64,000 nucleotides of DNA from Akkermansiaceae bacterium UBA956 (GCA_002293145.1 DBCO01000027.1:62001-126000); one strand, 5' to 3'. Counted from the stretch's first letter, positions 52,782 through 62,584 are shown. A program made the numbers and translations. The notes: generated from the letters alone by a model not told the origin.

Positions 52782-52931
52782 GGGTAGATTTTACGAAACG
52801 GCCCGCTATTGTCAACGGGATTCTAGCCAGCAAGATCGGTTCGGACCTGTAAAACGAAAAAACATCAGCGGGAAAATATCGCCAGTCATTGACAAATCCG
52901 TCCCGACACCGATAATCCCCGCCACACAATC

Positions 52932-53861
52932 ATGGAAGAAGTCATCATCATCGGAACTGGATGCGCGGGATACACCGCCGCAATTTACGTCGCTCGCGCC
53001 AACCTCAAACCGCTCATGCTTTCGGGCACACAGCCTGGCGGACAGCTCACGACGACCACTGAGGTCGAAAATTTCCCCGGTCACCCCGATGGCATCATGG
53101 GCCCAGATCTGATGATGCGCATGCAAACGCAGGCAGAGAAATTTGGTAGCCGCATCGCCTATGAAATGGTCGAATCCGTCACTCGCCGCGACGATGGCAC
53201 CTTTGCTGTGAAAACTGGCAGCGAAACGCACGAGGCGAAAACGGTCATCATCGCCACCGGTGCTGCGCCTCGTCACCTTGGCCTGCCAAACGAAAAATCA
53301 CTCATCGGCCGCGGCTTGACCTCTTGCGCCACCTGCGACGGTGCCTTTTACCCCGATGTTCCGGTAGCCGTCATTGGCGGCGGCGACAGCGCCTGCGAAG
53401 AGGCCGGCTTCCTGACTCGTTTCGCAAGTAAAGTCTACTTGGTGCACCGTCGCGATGAACTGCGCGCTTCCAAGATCATGGCCGACCGCGCCTTGGCAAA
53501 TCCCAAAATCGAACCGATCTGGAATTCGGGCGTCAGTGAGTATCTCACCGACGAAAAAGGTGAAATGCGCGCCATCAAGCTGAAAAATCTCGTCAACGGC
53601 GAAGAAAGCGATGTCGAGGTCAAGTGCGTCTTTGTTGCCATCGGCCACGTGCCGAACAGCAGCTTCCTCGGAGGACTAGTCGATTTGGATGAAAATGGCT
53701 ACATCTTGCAAAATCCCGGTCGCACCTCGACCAAAACGCCCGGACTTTTCGCCGCTGGTGACGTGGCCGACCACTTCTATCGTCAAGCCATTACCGCTGC
53801 GGGACAAGGCTGCGCTGCCGCCCTCGAAGCCGAGCGCTACCTCGCTGATCACGAAGCGTAA
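52932..53861 (+). CDS. trxB: Thioredoxin reductase
   Basis: 309 residues, normal length. FAD-binding IIIGTGCAGYTAAIYVARA at the N-terminus, GQLTTTTEVENFPG, the redox pair CATC (C132, C135), NADPH-binding VIGGGDSACEEAGFL with HRRDELRASK, and TPGLFAAGDVADH near the end. Reduces thioredoxin with NADPH in the cytosol. Gene is monocistronic with the divergent DUF3127 gene. Confidence 0.96.
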   Translation: MEEVIIIGTGCAGYTAAIYVARANLKPLMLSGTQPGGQLTTTTEVENFPGHPDGIMGPDLMMRMQTQAEKFGSRIAYEMVESVTRRDDGTFAVKTGSETHEAKTVIIATGAAPRHLGLPNEKSLIGRGLTSCATCDGAFYPDVPVAVIGGGDSACEEAGFLTRFASKVYLVHRRDELRASKIMADRALANPKIEPIWNSGVSEYLTDEKGEMRAIKLKNLVNGEESDVEVKCVFVAIGHVPNSSFLGGLVDLDENGYILQNPGRTSTKTPGLFAAGDVADHFYRQAITAAGQGCAAALEAERYLADHEA

Positions 53862-53869
53862 TGTGAACG

Positions 53870-53918
53870 GAGACTCAAGACTTGCAGACATAAGACGCAA
53901 GACTTTAAAGCAGTCTCC
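53870..53918 (+). repeat. Dispersed repeat (AGACTCAAGACT / GACATAAGAC family), copy C, forming a hairpin
   Basis: GAGACTCAAGACTTGCAGAC with ATAAGACGCAAGACTT, placed 8 bp after the trxB stop. The flanking CGGAGACT (53868-53875) and AGTCTCCG can pair as an 8-bp stem around it. Confidence 0.65.
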
Positions 53919-53947
53919 GTGTGCGAACAAGAGTGCCAAAGGCGCAA

Positions 53948-53987
53948 ATCGACACAGCCTAGCCCACCAGCCTAGGCTGGTGTCGAT
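53948..53987. repeat. Imperfect palindrome downstream of trxB
   Basis: ATCGACACAGCCTAG at 53948-53962 and CTAGGCTGGTGTCGAT at 53972-53987 form a long stem with one bulged base and a 9-nt loop. No T-run follows, so it is not a simple terminator. A second, weaker hairpin (54078-54106) and the leader of rpsN fill the rest of the roughly 350-bp gap; no gene is seen there. Confidence 0.65.
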
Positions 53988-54208
53988 GCTGAGGCTTTAC
54001 CCCGCACTAGCTTTAATCATAGTATTCATGAATCTGATTTCCTCCAAAAAAGTGATGGGATTAAGTAGTATGAAATGCCCTTTGCCCTGAAAAAAAGGGG
54101 GAAGGGTAAAAAAAGCCAAATTTTGAGGCTATTTGTGATATTTTTCTAAAATAATCCACTTTTTGCTTGCCAAGTCTCTGCATACAGGTATTTTTTGCGT
54201 CCCGAATT

Positions 54209-54478
54209 ATGGCAAAAGCAAGCTGGATCGCACGAAATAAACGCAAACAAGCAACGGTGGCAAAGTATGCCAACCTGCGCATGAAATTGAAACAAGAAAA
54301 AGACTATGTTGGTCTTTCTATGCTTCCCCGTGACGCAAGTCCGACACGCGTGGTCAATCGCTGTGAATTCAGTGGCCGTCGTCGCGCATTCTTGCGCCGC
54401 TTCCGCCTCTCCCGGATCAGCTTCCGCGAAATGGCATCCGCCGGACTCATTCCTGGCGTTACCAAATCGAGCTGGTAA
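54209..54478 (+). CDS. rpsN: 30S ribosomal protein S14 (long, zinc-independent form)
   Basis: 89 residues from ATG at 54209, which gives the standard start MAKASWIARNKRK; an upstream in-frame ATG is not used. The end is typical: NRCEFSGRRRAFLRRF, RLSRISFREMASAGLIPG and VTKSSW. The CxxC pairs of the short zinc form are missing, so this is the C-minus paralog. It stands alone, not in the S10/spc operon, as is usual for this form in many bacteria. A possible promoter (TTGCCA at 54167, 16-bp gap, TATTTT at 54189) would give a very short leader and is uncertain. Confidence 0.95.
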   Translation: MAKASWIARNKRKQATVAKYANLRMKLKQEKDYVGLSMLPRDASPTRVVNRCEFSGRRRAFLRRFRLSRISFREMASAGLIPGVTKSSW

Positions 54479-54576
54479 TATCGGGCAGACATTCAAGCGC
54501 GCTTTGTGCTTGATGTTGCATCGCTCTCTGCGAACATCGACGTGGATCGGACACTACCCGAGTCTGCGTCTTTCTT

Positions 54577-54837
54577 ATGCCAATCTACGAATATATTTCT
54601 GAATCTCCCGAAGACCCGAGTCGATCGTGTCGCGTATGCTCCAAGGGCTTCGAACTACGCCGTCCCGTGGATCGGGCTCCCCTTTTCGCTTGTCCACTTT
54701 GCAAGCATCCGCTGAAAAAAGTAATTTCCCGCATCAATACACCGACGATTACGAAACCAATGTCGATCGTGGATGCCAAAAAAGCAGGCTTCACCATCCT
54801 TGAGCGCCGGGATCAGGGCGTGTATGAAAAACTGTGA
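54577..54837 (+). CDS. FmdB-type zinc ribbon protein
   Basis: 86 residues. MPIYEYISE is the typical N-terminus, with zinc-ribbon cysteines CRVC (about 18-21) and CPLC (about 39-42). FmdB-like proteins are small putative regulators with unknown target. The stop overlaps the ATG of the next gene, so the two are coupled. Confidence 0.85.
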   Translation: MPIYEYISESPEDPSRSCRVCSKGFELRRPVDRAPLFACPLCKHPLKKVISRINTPTITKPMSIVDAKKAGFTILERRDQGVYEKL

Positions 54838-56246
54838 TGATGCAAAGTTTTCTTCCCATCATCGCCTCCGCCTCTACAGATTATCCCCCACTGTGGCAAA
54901 TCATCCTCTACCTGGCAGGAATGTTGTTTTTCCTCCTGCTCAACGCATTTTTCGTAGCAGCGGAGTTTTCTATCGTAAAGGTCCGCCCGAGCCAAGTCGA
55001 AACAGCCGCGAAATTGAAACCCCGCCGCGCGCAGGCTACCCGCGAGCTGATCAGCAACCTCGATCCGTATCTCTCCGCCTGCCAACTTGGCATCACCATC
55101 GCCTCTCTCGCCCTCGGCTTTCTCGGTGAACCCTTGGTAGAAAAAATCGTCGGTCCCACGCTCTACCAGCTTTTCCCTCAACTAAGTGGGCAAAAGATCT
55201 TTGGCCAAGTGGATGTCGTATCAGCCATCTCCTTCATCATCGCTATCACCTCATTTACAGTTCTCCACGTCATCGTCGGAGAATTGATGCCGAAATCAAT
55301 CGCCATCCGCAAATCACTGGCCACATCGCTAGAGCTCGCGCGACCACTGCAAATCTTTGCCAATGTTTTCTCGATCCCGATCTATGCGCTCAATGGTGCA
55401 GCGAACTGGATTCTCAAGCATGTCTTCCGCATCGCGCCCGTTGACGAGCACGGCCACGCGCATAGCGGAGAGGAATTGGCATATTTGGTCGAGGAGAGCG
55501 AACGAAATCAAAAAGTCACTAAGATTGAGAGAGAGATTTTGGTCAATGCCTTGGAGCTGAATGAAGTGTGGGTCCGAGATGTCATGACGCATCGCGGCGA
55601 TGTCGTTTACCTCGATGCCAATCAATCTTTTGCACAGACCGTAGAGATCGCCCACAAGTCCAAGCACACCCGCTTCCCTCTGGTAATGGGCCACCTCGAT
55701 AACACACTCGGTCTGATTCACATCAAGGACATTCTCAAAATCATGAGTGAGCCTGATCCGGATCTCATGCGGATCAAGCGCGAGATGAAGGTGGTGCCAG
55801 AAACCATGCCTCTTGATGTGTTGCTAAAGTTTTTCCTCAAAGAGCGTGCGCACATGGCTCTCGTTGCGGATGAATTTGGCCACATCGGCGGCGTGGTGTT
55901 TCTCGATAATGTCATCGAAGTTCTTGTGGGCGATATCCAAGACGAATTCGACAATGACAAATCTGATTTCCATCGCATCAATGAGTTAGAATTTGTCGTA
56001 GAAGGCACTACTACATTGCTAGACCTAGCCGTTTTTGAAGAAGACCTTTACATCGAAAGTGGCGAGGTCACTACGGTAGGCGGCTACATCACACAGGTGC
56101 TTGGTCGCTTTCCCACTCTCGGCGAAACCTTACAGTTTCTTGGCTACGAGGCCCGAGTCACCAGCGTAGACGATCGACTCGTCGGCCAAATTCACTTCCG
56201 AAAACTCACGATAGAAGATCAGGAAGAAGTGGGCGAAGAGGCATGA
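54837..56246 (+). CDS. CNNM/CorC-HlyC family transporter-like protein (CBS domain)
   Basis: 469 residues from ATG at 54837 (overlaps the preceding stop); GTG at 54834 and ATG at 54840 are alternatives. The DUF21 (CNNM) transmembrane domain covers about residues 15-200 (FFLLLNAFFVAAEFSIVKVR, SACQLGITIASLALGFLGEP, VIVGELMPKSIAIR). A CBS pair follows (VRDVMTHRGDVVYLDANQS, HTRFPLVMGHLDNTLGLIHI) and then the CorC/HlyC domain (GHIGGVVFLDNVIEVLVGDI, EFVVEGTTTLLDL). The family is involved in Mg2+/Co2+ transport or its regulation; older annotations say hemolysin. Confidence 0.93.
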   Translation: MMQSFLPIIASASTDYPPLWQIILYLAGMLFFLLLNAFFVAAEFSIVKVRPSQVETAAKLKPRRAQATRELISNLDPYLSACQLGITIASLALGFLGEPLVEKIVGPTLYQLFPQLSGQKIFGQVDVVSAISFIIAITSFTVLHVIVGELMPKSIAIRKSLATSLELARPLQIFANVFSIPIYALNGAANWILKHVFRIAPVDEHGHAHSGEELAYLVEESERNQKVTKIEREILVNALELNEVWVRDVMTHRGDVVYLDANQSFAQTVEIAHKSKHTRFPLVMGHLDNTLGLIHIKDILKIMSEPDPDLMRIKREMKVVPETMPLDVLLKFFLKERAHMALVADEFGHIGGVVFLDNVIEVLVGDIQDEFDNDKSDFHRINELEFVVEGTTTLLDLAVFEEDLYIESGEVTTVGGYITQVLGRFPTLGETLQFLGYEARVTSVDDRLVGQIHFRKLTIEDQEEVGEEA

Positions 56247-56758
56247 TTCGTTTTAAGTTTTCAGTCTGAAGTTTTAAGCGAAGAACTTTACTCTTTTTGA
56301 ATTGATGGAGCTGAAGTTATGGCAGCGCGTCAGAATTTGTGGAAACGATGGCTGAAAAAACGGGCACATCAATCAAGGAATTACTTTCAACCCGAAAACC
56401 GAAGATAGAAAAAGCATCGTTGGGCTACAGGTCCTATGGTAGAATGATTTTGTCAAATAACTACAAACCCACTTCGTTCACCGTAAAAGGAAAAAACCAC
56501 TGAGACGAACAACGTCGGCATCAGAACACGAAGAGCACATTACTATTTTTGAACTTCCATGTTGAAACAGCCTTCTCAAACAACCCAACTAATCACTCTC
56601 GTAATCCAGCGCAATAAAAAGTGATGCTTTTTGATAAACAACAGCTCAAATGCAATAGAAAAATTGAAAAAATAAGGTCGCGATTACGGATTTTGAGCCA
56701 TTAACAATAATATGGCCGAGGTATGAGTGTGAAAATTTACAGCTTCAGGAAAATCACA
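56247..56758. other. Intergenic region of about 510 bp
   Basis: AT-rich sequence between the CNNM gene and the convergent GH43-like gene. At 56252-56282 (TTTTAAGTTTTCAGTCTGAAG and following) it resembles the dispersed repeat family loosely. No open frame with a known domain, no tRNA and no clear terminator was found. Confidence 0.5.
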
Positions 56759-58336
56759 TCAATCAGCTTTACTTGGATACCCATGATAAAGGTAGAGCGC
56801 ACCATAAGTCCAATTTGGTTTCGGCATCCCCAGCACGTTCACTCGATCCATCATCAGCGCGATGTAAGGCGCAGGATAGCCTTCTGGCAAGGGAATCACA
56901 CTCGGCCAAATGCGTGTGCCGTTGTTGTCATTCCATGGCGGCATGTCCACCTTCAATTCGCCCGCTGGTTCGAGATCGGGATACGTGCGAATGTAAATTT
57001 TCCGATCCGCACTGCCGAATAGCGCGTAACGTTTTTCGCCAAATTTCTGAATCATAGTGCCCGTGCTATCCATCTCCACCGGACCTGCGAGACGCGTGTA
57101 ACCACGATCCCATTGATCGCTCTCCCACATCCCGGCACGATAGATTTTCCCGTGTTCGCACAAAAGTATGCGCCACTTTCCAGCAGCTTGATCGTAGATA
57201 CCATGAGGGTCTTCATGAGCCCCAACGAGCCCCATGGACGTTGCCTTCATGATGGAAAATCCACGTCTCGGATCTTTGATCGAGCGGATTGCAAGAATCT
57301 CTTTCGTCTCTGCTCTACCCACCTCTCCCAAGGCACTGAATCCTGTTGTCCACCCACGCCACTCGCCAGACTTGGTATCGCGAAAGATGTGAGATGCGAG
57401 GTCGTTGCGAAACAATCCATCGTTCATATCAAACACAATGACACCTTCAAATCGAAGATCAAAGACCGAAGGATTAAGCGAAAAAACGCCTTGCAGCGGA
57501 TGAGGAAGTGCCCGACCGCGCAAGGTCATCGTGAACCATAGTCGGCCATCGTCGAGCAGTGGTGCGCCTTCTTCATTGGTGATCGCACGAATGTCTGCTT
57601 GCCCTGTGCCAGGCGAGAGATACGACGACACTTCCTTGATTGATACTTTGGCTCCAGCGGATAATTTTGATCTAACAGAAAATTTCATCGCCTGCACTCG
57701 TTTACGTTCGCGTAAATCGAGATACTGCGAAAAATCAGAAAAACCAACGAGCGTGGATTTCTCGGATGACTCCAGAAATAGATTTACGCCTACTGCCGAC
57801 ATCTGCACGCGCAGAGTAAGATTTTTCGCCGATGACGCGGCAGGCACAGGCCACGATTTTTCCATCACTTGCTTGCCCTTAGCGCGCACAGTCCACACGA
57901 TAGCATCGGGCTTGCCTCCTTTCATCAAGCATTCCGCCGTCAGCGCATCATTATTAGCGGCATGAGTAAAACAGAGCCCGATTGAGCCATCACCTTCCAA
58001 AGAATCCAAAGCGAGATCATAGGTTGCAAAAGGATTGAAGCTGCCGACCCAACGCTGCGAGAGTCCCCCTCCCGCGCTCGCAGTTCCGATAAGTCGCCCG
58101 TTATTTTCTTTCCATGAAACGGTAGAATTCTCCAGCATTTCGGGATGCATCAAATCCAAGTCCAACACTTTCGCTGGGCGCAAAGAAGACAAGGGGATCT
58201 GCTGATTTGCATCAAAGACCATTCGCAACGTCGCCTGACGTCGAAACTGAATTTCATCAGGCCGGATTTCATTCTCCGCAGCGATGACGAAAATTGGTGA
58301 AACCACAAGCATGGCCAGCAACCGTAAAGGATTCAT
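56759..58336 (-). CDS. Exported GH43-like beta-propeller glycosidase-type protein
   Basis: 525 residues from ATG at 58336, with a signal peptide (LLAMLVVSPIFVIAAE). Residues about 30-240 are a beta-sandwich, LamG-like region (GSIGLCFTHAANNDALTAE, LTLRVQMSAVGVNLFLE). From about 255 the pattern is a five-bladed propeller (DGRLWFTMTLRGRALPHPL, GAHEDPHGIYDQAAGKWRIL, RYALFGSADRKIYIRTYPDL, YIALMMDRVNVLGMPKPNWT), as in GH43-type and related glycosidases. Catalytic acids could not be placed with confidence. The neighbour upstream is a damaged beta-helix gene, so this may be the left-over of a polysaccharide-degradation pair. Confidence 0.7.
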   Translation of the reverse strand: MNPLRLLAMLVVSPIFVIAAENEIRPDEIQFRRQATLRMVFDANQQIPLSSLRPAKVLDLDLMHPEMLENSTVSWKENNGRLIGTASAGGGLSQRWVGSFNPFATYDLALDSLEGDGSIGLCFTHAANNDALTAECLMKGGKPDAIVWTVRAKGKQVMEKSWPVPAASSAKNLTLRVQMSAVGVNLFLESSEKSTLVGFSDFSQYLDLRERKRVQAMKFSVRSKLSAGAKVSIKEVSSYLSPGTGQADIRAITNEEGAPLLDDGRLWFTMTLRGRALPHPLQGVFSLNPSVFDLRFEGVIVFDMNDGLFRNDLASHIFRDTKSGEWRGWTTGFSALGEVGRAETKEILAIRSIKDPRRGFSIMKATSMGLVGAHEDPHGIYDQAAGKWRILLCEHGKIYRAGMWESDQWDRGYTRLAGPVEMDSTGTMIQKFGEKRYALFGSADRKIYIRTYPDLEPAGELKVDMPPWNDNNGTRIWPSVIPLPEGYPAPYIALMMDRVNVLGMPKPNWTYGALYLYHGYPSKAD

Positions 58337-58349
58337 GAAATATGACATA

Positions 58350-59290
58350 CGTCAATGCGCCGAAAATACTAGCATCAAGTTTGTCAACATGGCCGCAATC
58401 ATTTTGTGAAACTGCTCGAAAACTAAAACACCATCGTACTGCGTGGAGGCAGTGCGAGTTTTTTTCAGGTCCATCATTTTTCCTGATACCAATTCGATGC
58501 CTTGCTTCGGAGCATCCTTGGGCACGCTCAATGGGAACGTTTGATCTTTGGATGTATTCATCACGATCCACCACGGACCATAAAGGGCCGAGTTGGAACA
58601 TATTGTTGGTGATCGAAAAATCTTGCACTTCAAGCACACCTTGCTGATTGCGGTATGCATTACCCATGATGATGGCAAAACTTAGAAAACCGCTGAAGGT
58701 ATTGCCTGTGATATTGACGTTTCTCATGCGTGCACTTTCTCCCATCGAATAGGTAAAATTTACACCCATCACGCCTCCGTGTGGACCATCAATTTTGTCA
58801 CTCTCAATCGTCATATTTTGAACGCGTACCAACATGGCATTGCGCATGTACGGTGTCTTCAGATTGTTACGAATCACCGTGGATAAGGTCATTCGGTTAA
58901 GATTCAAAACCACAACATTCGCAGCAACCAAAGCGGGCAACGCGCGATTGAGTAAGACCCGATGACTACGACGTTGCGCGATAAATTCTACCTTTTCCAC
59001 ATTCGCCACGCCGATGACCCGATTCGCTTTGGTATCAAGAACCTGCAATGCATCGCCCTTACGAATGGTGTGGTAGTAATAGCGATTATCGGTCGTGTTT
59101 AAAGTCATCGCTTTCGGAATATCCGGCGAGTAGTCGCCAATTTTTTCCAATAGTGTTGCGAAGTTTGAACAGTAATCACCTGGAGCCTCCATATGAAAAT
59201 TTCTGATCAACAACTTGCCCCGAATATTCAACAGATGGAGAGCTGGTTACGATGATTCTCCGCCACAAAGTTGTTCGTGAAGCAGTGAAA
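58350..59290 (-). pseudogene. Frameshifted right-handed beta-helix (pectate lyase-like) gene
   Basis: The main frame (59231 down to about 58600) reads VVVLNLNRMTLSTVIRNNL, MRNAMLVRVQNMTIESDKID, RMRNVNITGNTFSGFLSFAI and DFSITNNMFQLGP, a beta-helix pattern of repeated N-rich turns. Near 58590 sequence of another frame (LYGPWWIVMNTSKDQTFPL) takes over to a stop near 58352. At the 5' end, FTNNFVAENHRNQLSI lies in a third frame just upstream of LLIRNFHMEAPGDY, so a second frameshift is likely near 59230. No single good start codon was found. A broken gene is the best reading; sequencing errors could mimic it. Confidence 0.55.
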
Positions 59291-59888
59291 GATACCACAA
59301 CATATATCTCAGATGCCCCCTTGAGCATCCCATTCCTTCCACAGAAGAAGTCCGCACCTTACGTCAGTATTCCTTTTACATACTTTCACGCATCAAGCGA
59401 ATAATTTGTTAGATAACTTTCTGGCAGATGAGCTGCAAATCAACGCGCTCCATCAGTCTCACGTTTGGCAAATCACCAAAATGCCACAAGCCCCGGAGTG
59501 CTCGTCACGGCAGCTGTGGATTCCATTGCCGAAATTGACGAGGCTAGACACAACATAGCTCGTAAAAAATTCATGATCATCCTGTTGAAAAAAGAGCTAT
59601 CTCGATGGTCGATTTTACTAATTTGTTGTCAATTCACAAGTCAGGCAAGTCATCCTAACAAAATTATCAACAAAAAATTAGGTTTTTTTGCGTATCTAGA
59701 CGCGAAGAGGAGTGACCCAAATTTTGATTCAGACTAGGGGATTTCCACGCATCCTACTTGACTTTTGGGATGGTCTGCAGTCATGTTCTTTCGGCCTCTA
59801 TGATGATATCTCTTTATACTTTCGAACTGTCGCTTCGACGCCTACTTGTTTTCACTGTTGCACCACATGCGCGGAAAGGAGCTGCGCT
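59291..59888. other. Intergenic region of about 600 bp
   Basis: Between the beta-helix remnant and the DUF808 gene. A 90-codon frame at 59465-59737 has no domain and poor codon character and is not called. No RNA gene, repeat or terminator was recognised. The last bases contain the Shine-Dalgarno of the DUF808 gene (AAAGGAG at 59875-59881). Confidence 0.5.
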
Positions 59889-60851
59889 GTGAGCTCGGGA
59901 TTGTTTGCGCTGTTGGATGATGTGGTGGCGATTGCCAAAGTCGCAGCCTCCTCGATCGATGATGCCGCGGCTATGGCAGCGAAGGCTGGCAGCAAAGCCG
60001 CGGGCATTGTGATCGATGATGCGGCGGTGACTCCGCGTTATGTGGTCGGACTCGCCGCAGATCGAGAACTACCGATCATTGCCAAGATCGCCAAAGGCTC
60101 ATTAAAAAACAAGCTGCTGATTTTATTGCCTGGCGCGCTGATTTTAAGTCTGCTGGCACCCTGGGTGATCACGCCGCTGTTGATGGCGGGTGGAGCTTTT
60201 TTGTGCATGGAAGGTTACCACAAAGTGATGGATCTGATCCGCCCAGGCCATCATGACGCGCACGCAGATGCCGAGGCGGCACCGATGACTGCGGAAGAAC
60301 TGGAAGCATCGCAAGTCAGCAGTGCCGTGCGCACGGACCTGATCCTTTCTGCCGAAATCATGGCGATCACATTGGCTGGTGTAACCGAATCACCACTTTG
60401 GATGCAAGCTCTCGTGCTAGCGGTCGTGGGCTTAGGCATGACCTTGCTGGTGTATGGCGTTGTGGCATTGATTGTCAAAGCCGATGACGTCGGTGTAGCA
60501 CTCGCAAGATCTGGCACGGGAATCATCCGCGCGATGGGTCGAGCTCTCGTTTTAGGCATGCCCTATTTCCTCAAAATTCTCAGCTTCATCGGCATGATCG
60601 CCATGCTATGGGTCGGTGGTGGCATTCTCATTCACGGCCTGCATCAACTCGGCGTGCATGGCCCTGAAGAGATGGTTCATCACGCGGCTGAAGTTTTTGC
60701 GAGCATACTCCCCTCTGCCAAGGCATTCATGCTGTGGTTAGGCAGCGCTGGCATCGCCGCGGTGCTCGGCGTCATCATCGGTGCCCTCGTCGATCCCTTG
60801 GTGAAATACGCCATCAAACCGCTATTCTCCGTTTTCAAACGCAAGGCCTGA
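59889..60851 (+). CDS. DUF808 (YedI-like) inner membrane protein, GTG start
   Basis: 320 residues from GTG at 59889, 7 nt after AAAGGAG; a longer frame from 59712 lacks this support and is rejected. The family begins SSGLFALLDDVVAIAK, as here, and continues ASSIDDAAAMAAKAGSKAAG with VTPRYVVGLAADRELPIIA. Several membrane segments follow (LLILLPGALILSLLAPWVI, ALVLAVVGLGMTLLVYGVVA, IAAVLGVIIGALVDPLV). Function unknown; an integral membrane protein common in proteobacteria and PVC bacteria. A His-rich loop GHHDAHADAEAA lies around residue 120. Confidence 0.92.
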   Translation: MSSGLFALLDDVVAIAKVAASSIDDAAAMAAKAGSKAAGIVIDDAAVTPRYVVGLAADRELPIIAKIAKGSLKNKLLILLPGALILSLLAPWVITPLLMAGGAFLCMEGYHKVMDLIRPGHHDAHADAEAAPMTAEELEASQVSSAVRTDLILSAEIMAITLAGVTESPLWMQALVLAVVGLGMTLLVYGVVALIVKADDVGVALARSGTGIIRAMGRALVLGMPYFLKILSFIGMIAMLWVGGGILIHGLHQLGVHGPEEMVHHAAEVFASILPSAKAFMLWLGSAGIAAVLGVIIGALVDPLVKYAIKPLFSVFKRKA

Positions 60852-60898
60852 AAAGGACAATACTCGCGTCCAGCAACTAACGCGTTCGATAGGGTGAA

Positions 60899-61816
60899 TC
60901 ATTCGGCACGCTTCTGTTCGAAGAGCCACTTGTGCATCTCCTTGTCACGATAGACTTGGTCGGCGATGCCGTGATCGCCTCCCGGGATCTCGGTGTATTT
61001 GATCTTGCCATTCAGCTTCTTGATCGCTTCGACGATGTTCCGTGTGGAATCTACCTTGACCGATTCATCTGCGTCACCATGAAATGCCCAGATGGGAATG
61101 TCCTTGAGTTTTTCCGCATTCTGGGGGCTGGCTCCACCAGCGACGGTGACTCCTGCAGCAAACAGTTTTGGTTTCATGGCGAGAAACTCAAATGTCCCGA
61201 ATCCTCCCATGGAGTAGCCGGTGATGTAGATGCGTTTTTGATCAATGGGAAAATTCTCGATCAGCTCATCAATGATCTTGAGGGCCATGTCAGCATTACT
61301 TCCATTCCATCCATCTACCCCCAGGCTCTGGGGAGCGATCACTAAGCAGGGGTTTTTGCTATCATTGGTAAAAGTATTCGCATTACCTGGTTCTTCGGGA
61401 GTCATCACATCGTTGCCTCTGCCGTGGAGATAGATTACCATCGGATAGGTATCTTTCTTTGCCCGGCGGATTTTACGTTCTCCAAAAATGCGAAACTTCA
61501 TTCCATGAGCTTCATGACGTTCCCATTTTCCCGTGATGAGTTTAACCAACGCCGGATCGGGTTCCTTCACTTCCGCCGGAGTGCTGGTCTCAGCCTTTTG
61601 GGTTGTAATCCATGCCTGATCTTCTGCGGAGAGTTTTGAAATCGGAAGAGTGAACAGACGCAGATCGCTTTTTCTTTTGATGGTGACCTCGCCATCTCTG
61701 GTGCTGATAAATTCAGCTTCGATGCTCTTGAGACCGTCGGCCGTTTTCCACGTGCGGACTTCCGCCAGAGCGCTCTGACTGATGATGAACCAGAATAGGA
61801 TGATAAACTTTTTCAT
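60899..61816 (-). CDS. Exported alpha/beta hydrolase with N-terminal SHD1 domain
   Basis: 305 residues from ATG at 61816, which gives a signal peptide (FIILFWFIISQSALAE). Residues about 20-70 match the SHD1 domain common in Verrucomicrobia and Planctomycetes (VRTWKTADGLKSIEAEFIS, LPISKLSAEDQAWI). The rest is an esterase/peptidase of the PHB depolymerase or dienelactone hydrolase kind: PMVIYLHGRGND, nucleophile S202 in GYSMGGFG, then AFHGDADESV (Asp) and PGGDHGI (His). Probably a periplasmic or secreted carbohydrate esterase; the substrate is not known. Confidence 0.86.
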   Translation of the reverse strand: MKKFIILFWFIISQSALAEVRTWKTADGLKSIEAEFISTRDGEVTIKRKSDLRLFTLPISKLSAEDQAWITTQKAETSTPAEVKEPDPALVKLITGKWERHEAHGMKFRIFGERKIRRAKKDTYPMVIYLHGRGNDVMTPEEPGNANTFTNDSKNPCLVIAPQSLGVDGWNGSNADMALKIIDELIENFPIDQKRIYITGYSMGGFGTFEFLAMKPKLFAAGVTVAGGASPQNAEKLKDIPIWAFHGDADESVKVDSTRNIVEAIKKLNGKIKYTEIPGGDHGIADQVYRDKEMHKWLFEQKRAE

Positions 61817-61991
61817 GGGATTTGGTAATTTGCTTTGTCGTGCGGGTATGGTTTGTATGTTTGGTAATTTGCGGCACATATTTCATGTATTCTGGCACAT
61901 GCTCTACGCTTATGATCATAACTCAAAGCATGAAAACGGCAACGGCAAATGAAGCATCGTGGAATCTCGCCACAACTTAAGTTGCCGCCAT

Positions 61992-62360
61992 TCACACACC
62001 ACCAGGACTGACCGTAGCGATCCAAAAAAAGTTGAGCAATGCGGCAATATCAATGAAGAGGCACAACAAAGCACAACACAGAGTCCGGCGCCAACCTAGC
62101 TCTTTCGTTGTCAATGTTAACACTACGTCAACAATCAAAGAAAGGATCGAACCGAGCCACAGAAGAAGAACACCCTGAATCAAATGCACAATCCATGGAA
62201 TCGCCTCCGATTGCCATAACCCAGCCAAAATCACGGTGGCACTCCAAGCTCCCAGCAATCCCATCCAGTGCCGTTTCCGCGGACCCAAGATAAACTCAAA
62301 AATCGTCCAAGCACACGCAGCGACGAACAAGACAATCAGAAATGGCAAAAAGGAGTTCAT
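61992..62360 (-). CDS. Small four-helix membrane protein, unknown function
   Basis: 122 residues from ATG at 62360 (MNSFLPFLIVLFVAACAW); an ATG at 62396 is possible but adds a charged stretch. Four hydrophobic segments are seen: FLIVLFVAACAWTIFEFIL, WSATVILAGLW, GVLLLWLGSILSLIVDVVL and LCCALLCLFIDIAALLNFFW. No known family was recognised. Codon use resembles the neighbours. Confidence 0.55.
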   Translation of the reverse strand: MNSFLPFLIVLFVAACAWTIFEFILGPRKRHWMGLLGAWSATVILAGLWQSEAIPWIVHLIQGVLLLWLGSILSLIVDVVLTLTTKELGWRRTLCCALLCLFIDIAALLNFFWIATVSPGGV

Positions 62361-62584
62361 TTTTTTCGAATCTTTTAGTTCGAGAATGATCAGCATCTGA
62401 AATCAAAAAAGAGAGTAACGCCAGATCATTCCTTTAATCTGCATCGCAACTGGAATGAGTCGCACCAATAATGTGTCTATCTTCTTCATGGCGGATATTT
62501 CTTTCACATGGCAAATTATATCGCAAAGAGAATAAACGTCGATTTTTACTTTTGATCAACAGTGCATAAACACGACCTCCCCCC

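Noticed and set aside
54078..54106. Terminator hairpin before rpsN
   Set aside because: The stem is imperfect and T/A tracts do not follow in the orientation needed for trxB transcripts.
59465..59737. 90-codon reading frame between beta-helix remnant and DUF808 gene
   Set aside because: No family pattern and no start signal; it overlaps the region upstream of the well-supported GTG start only by chance.
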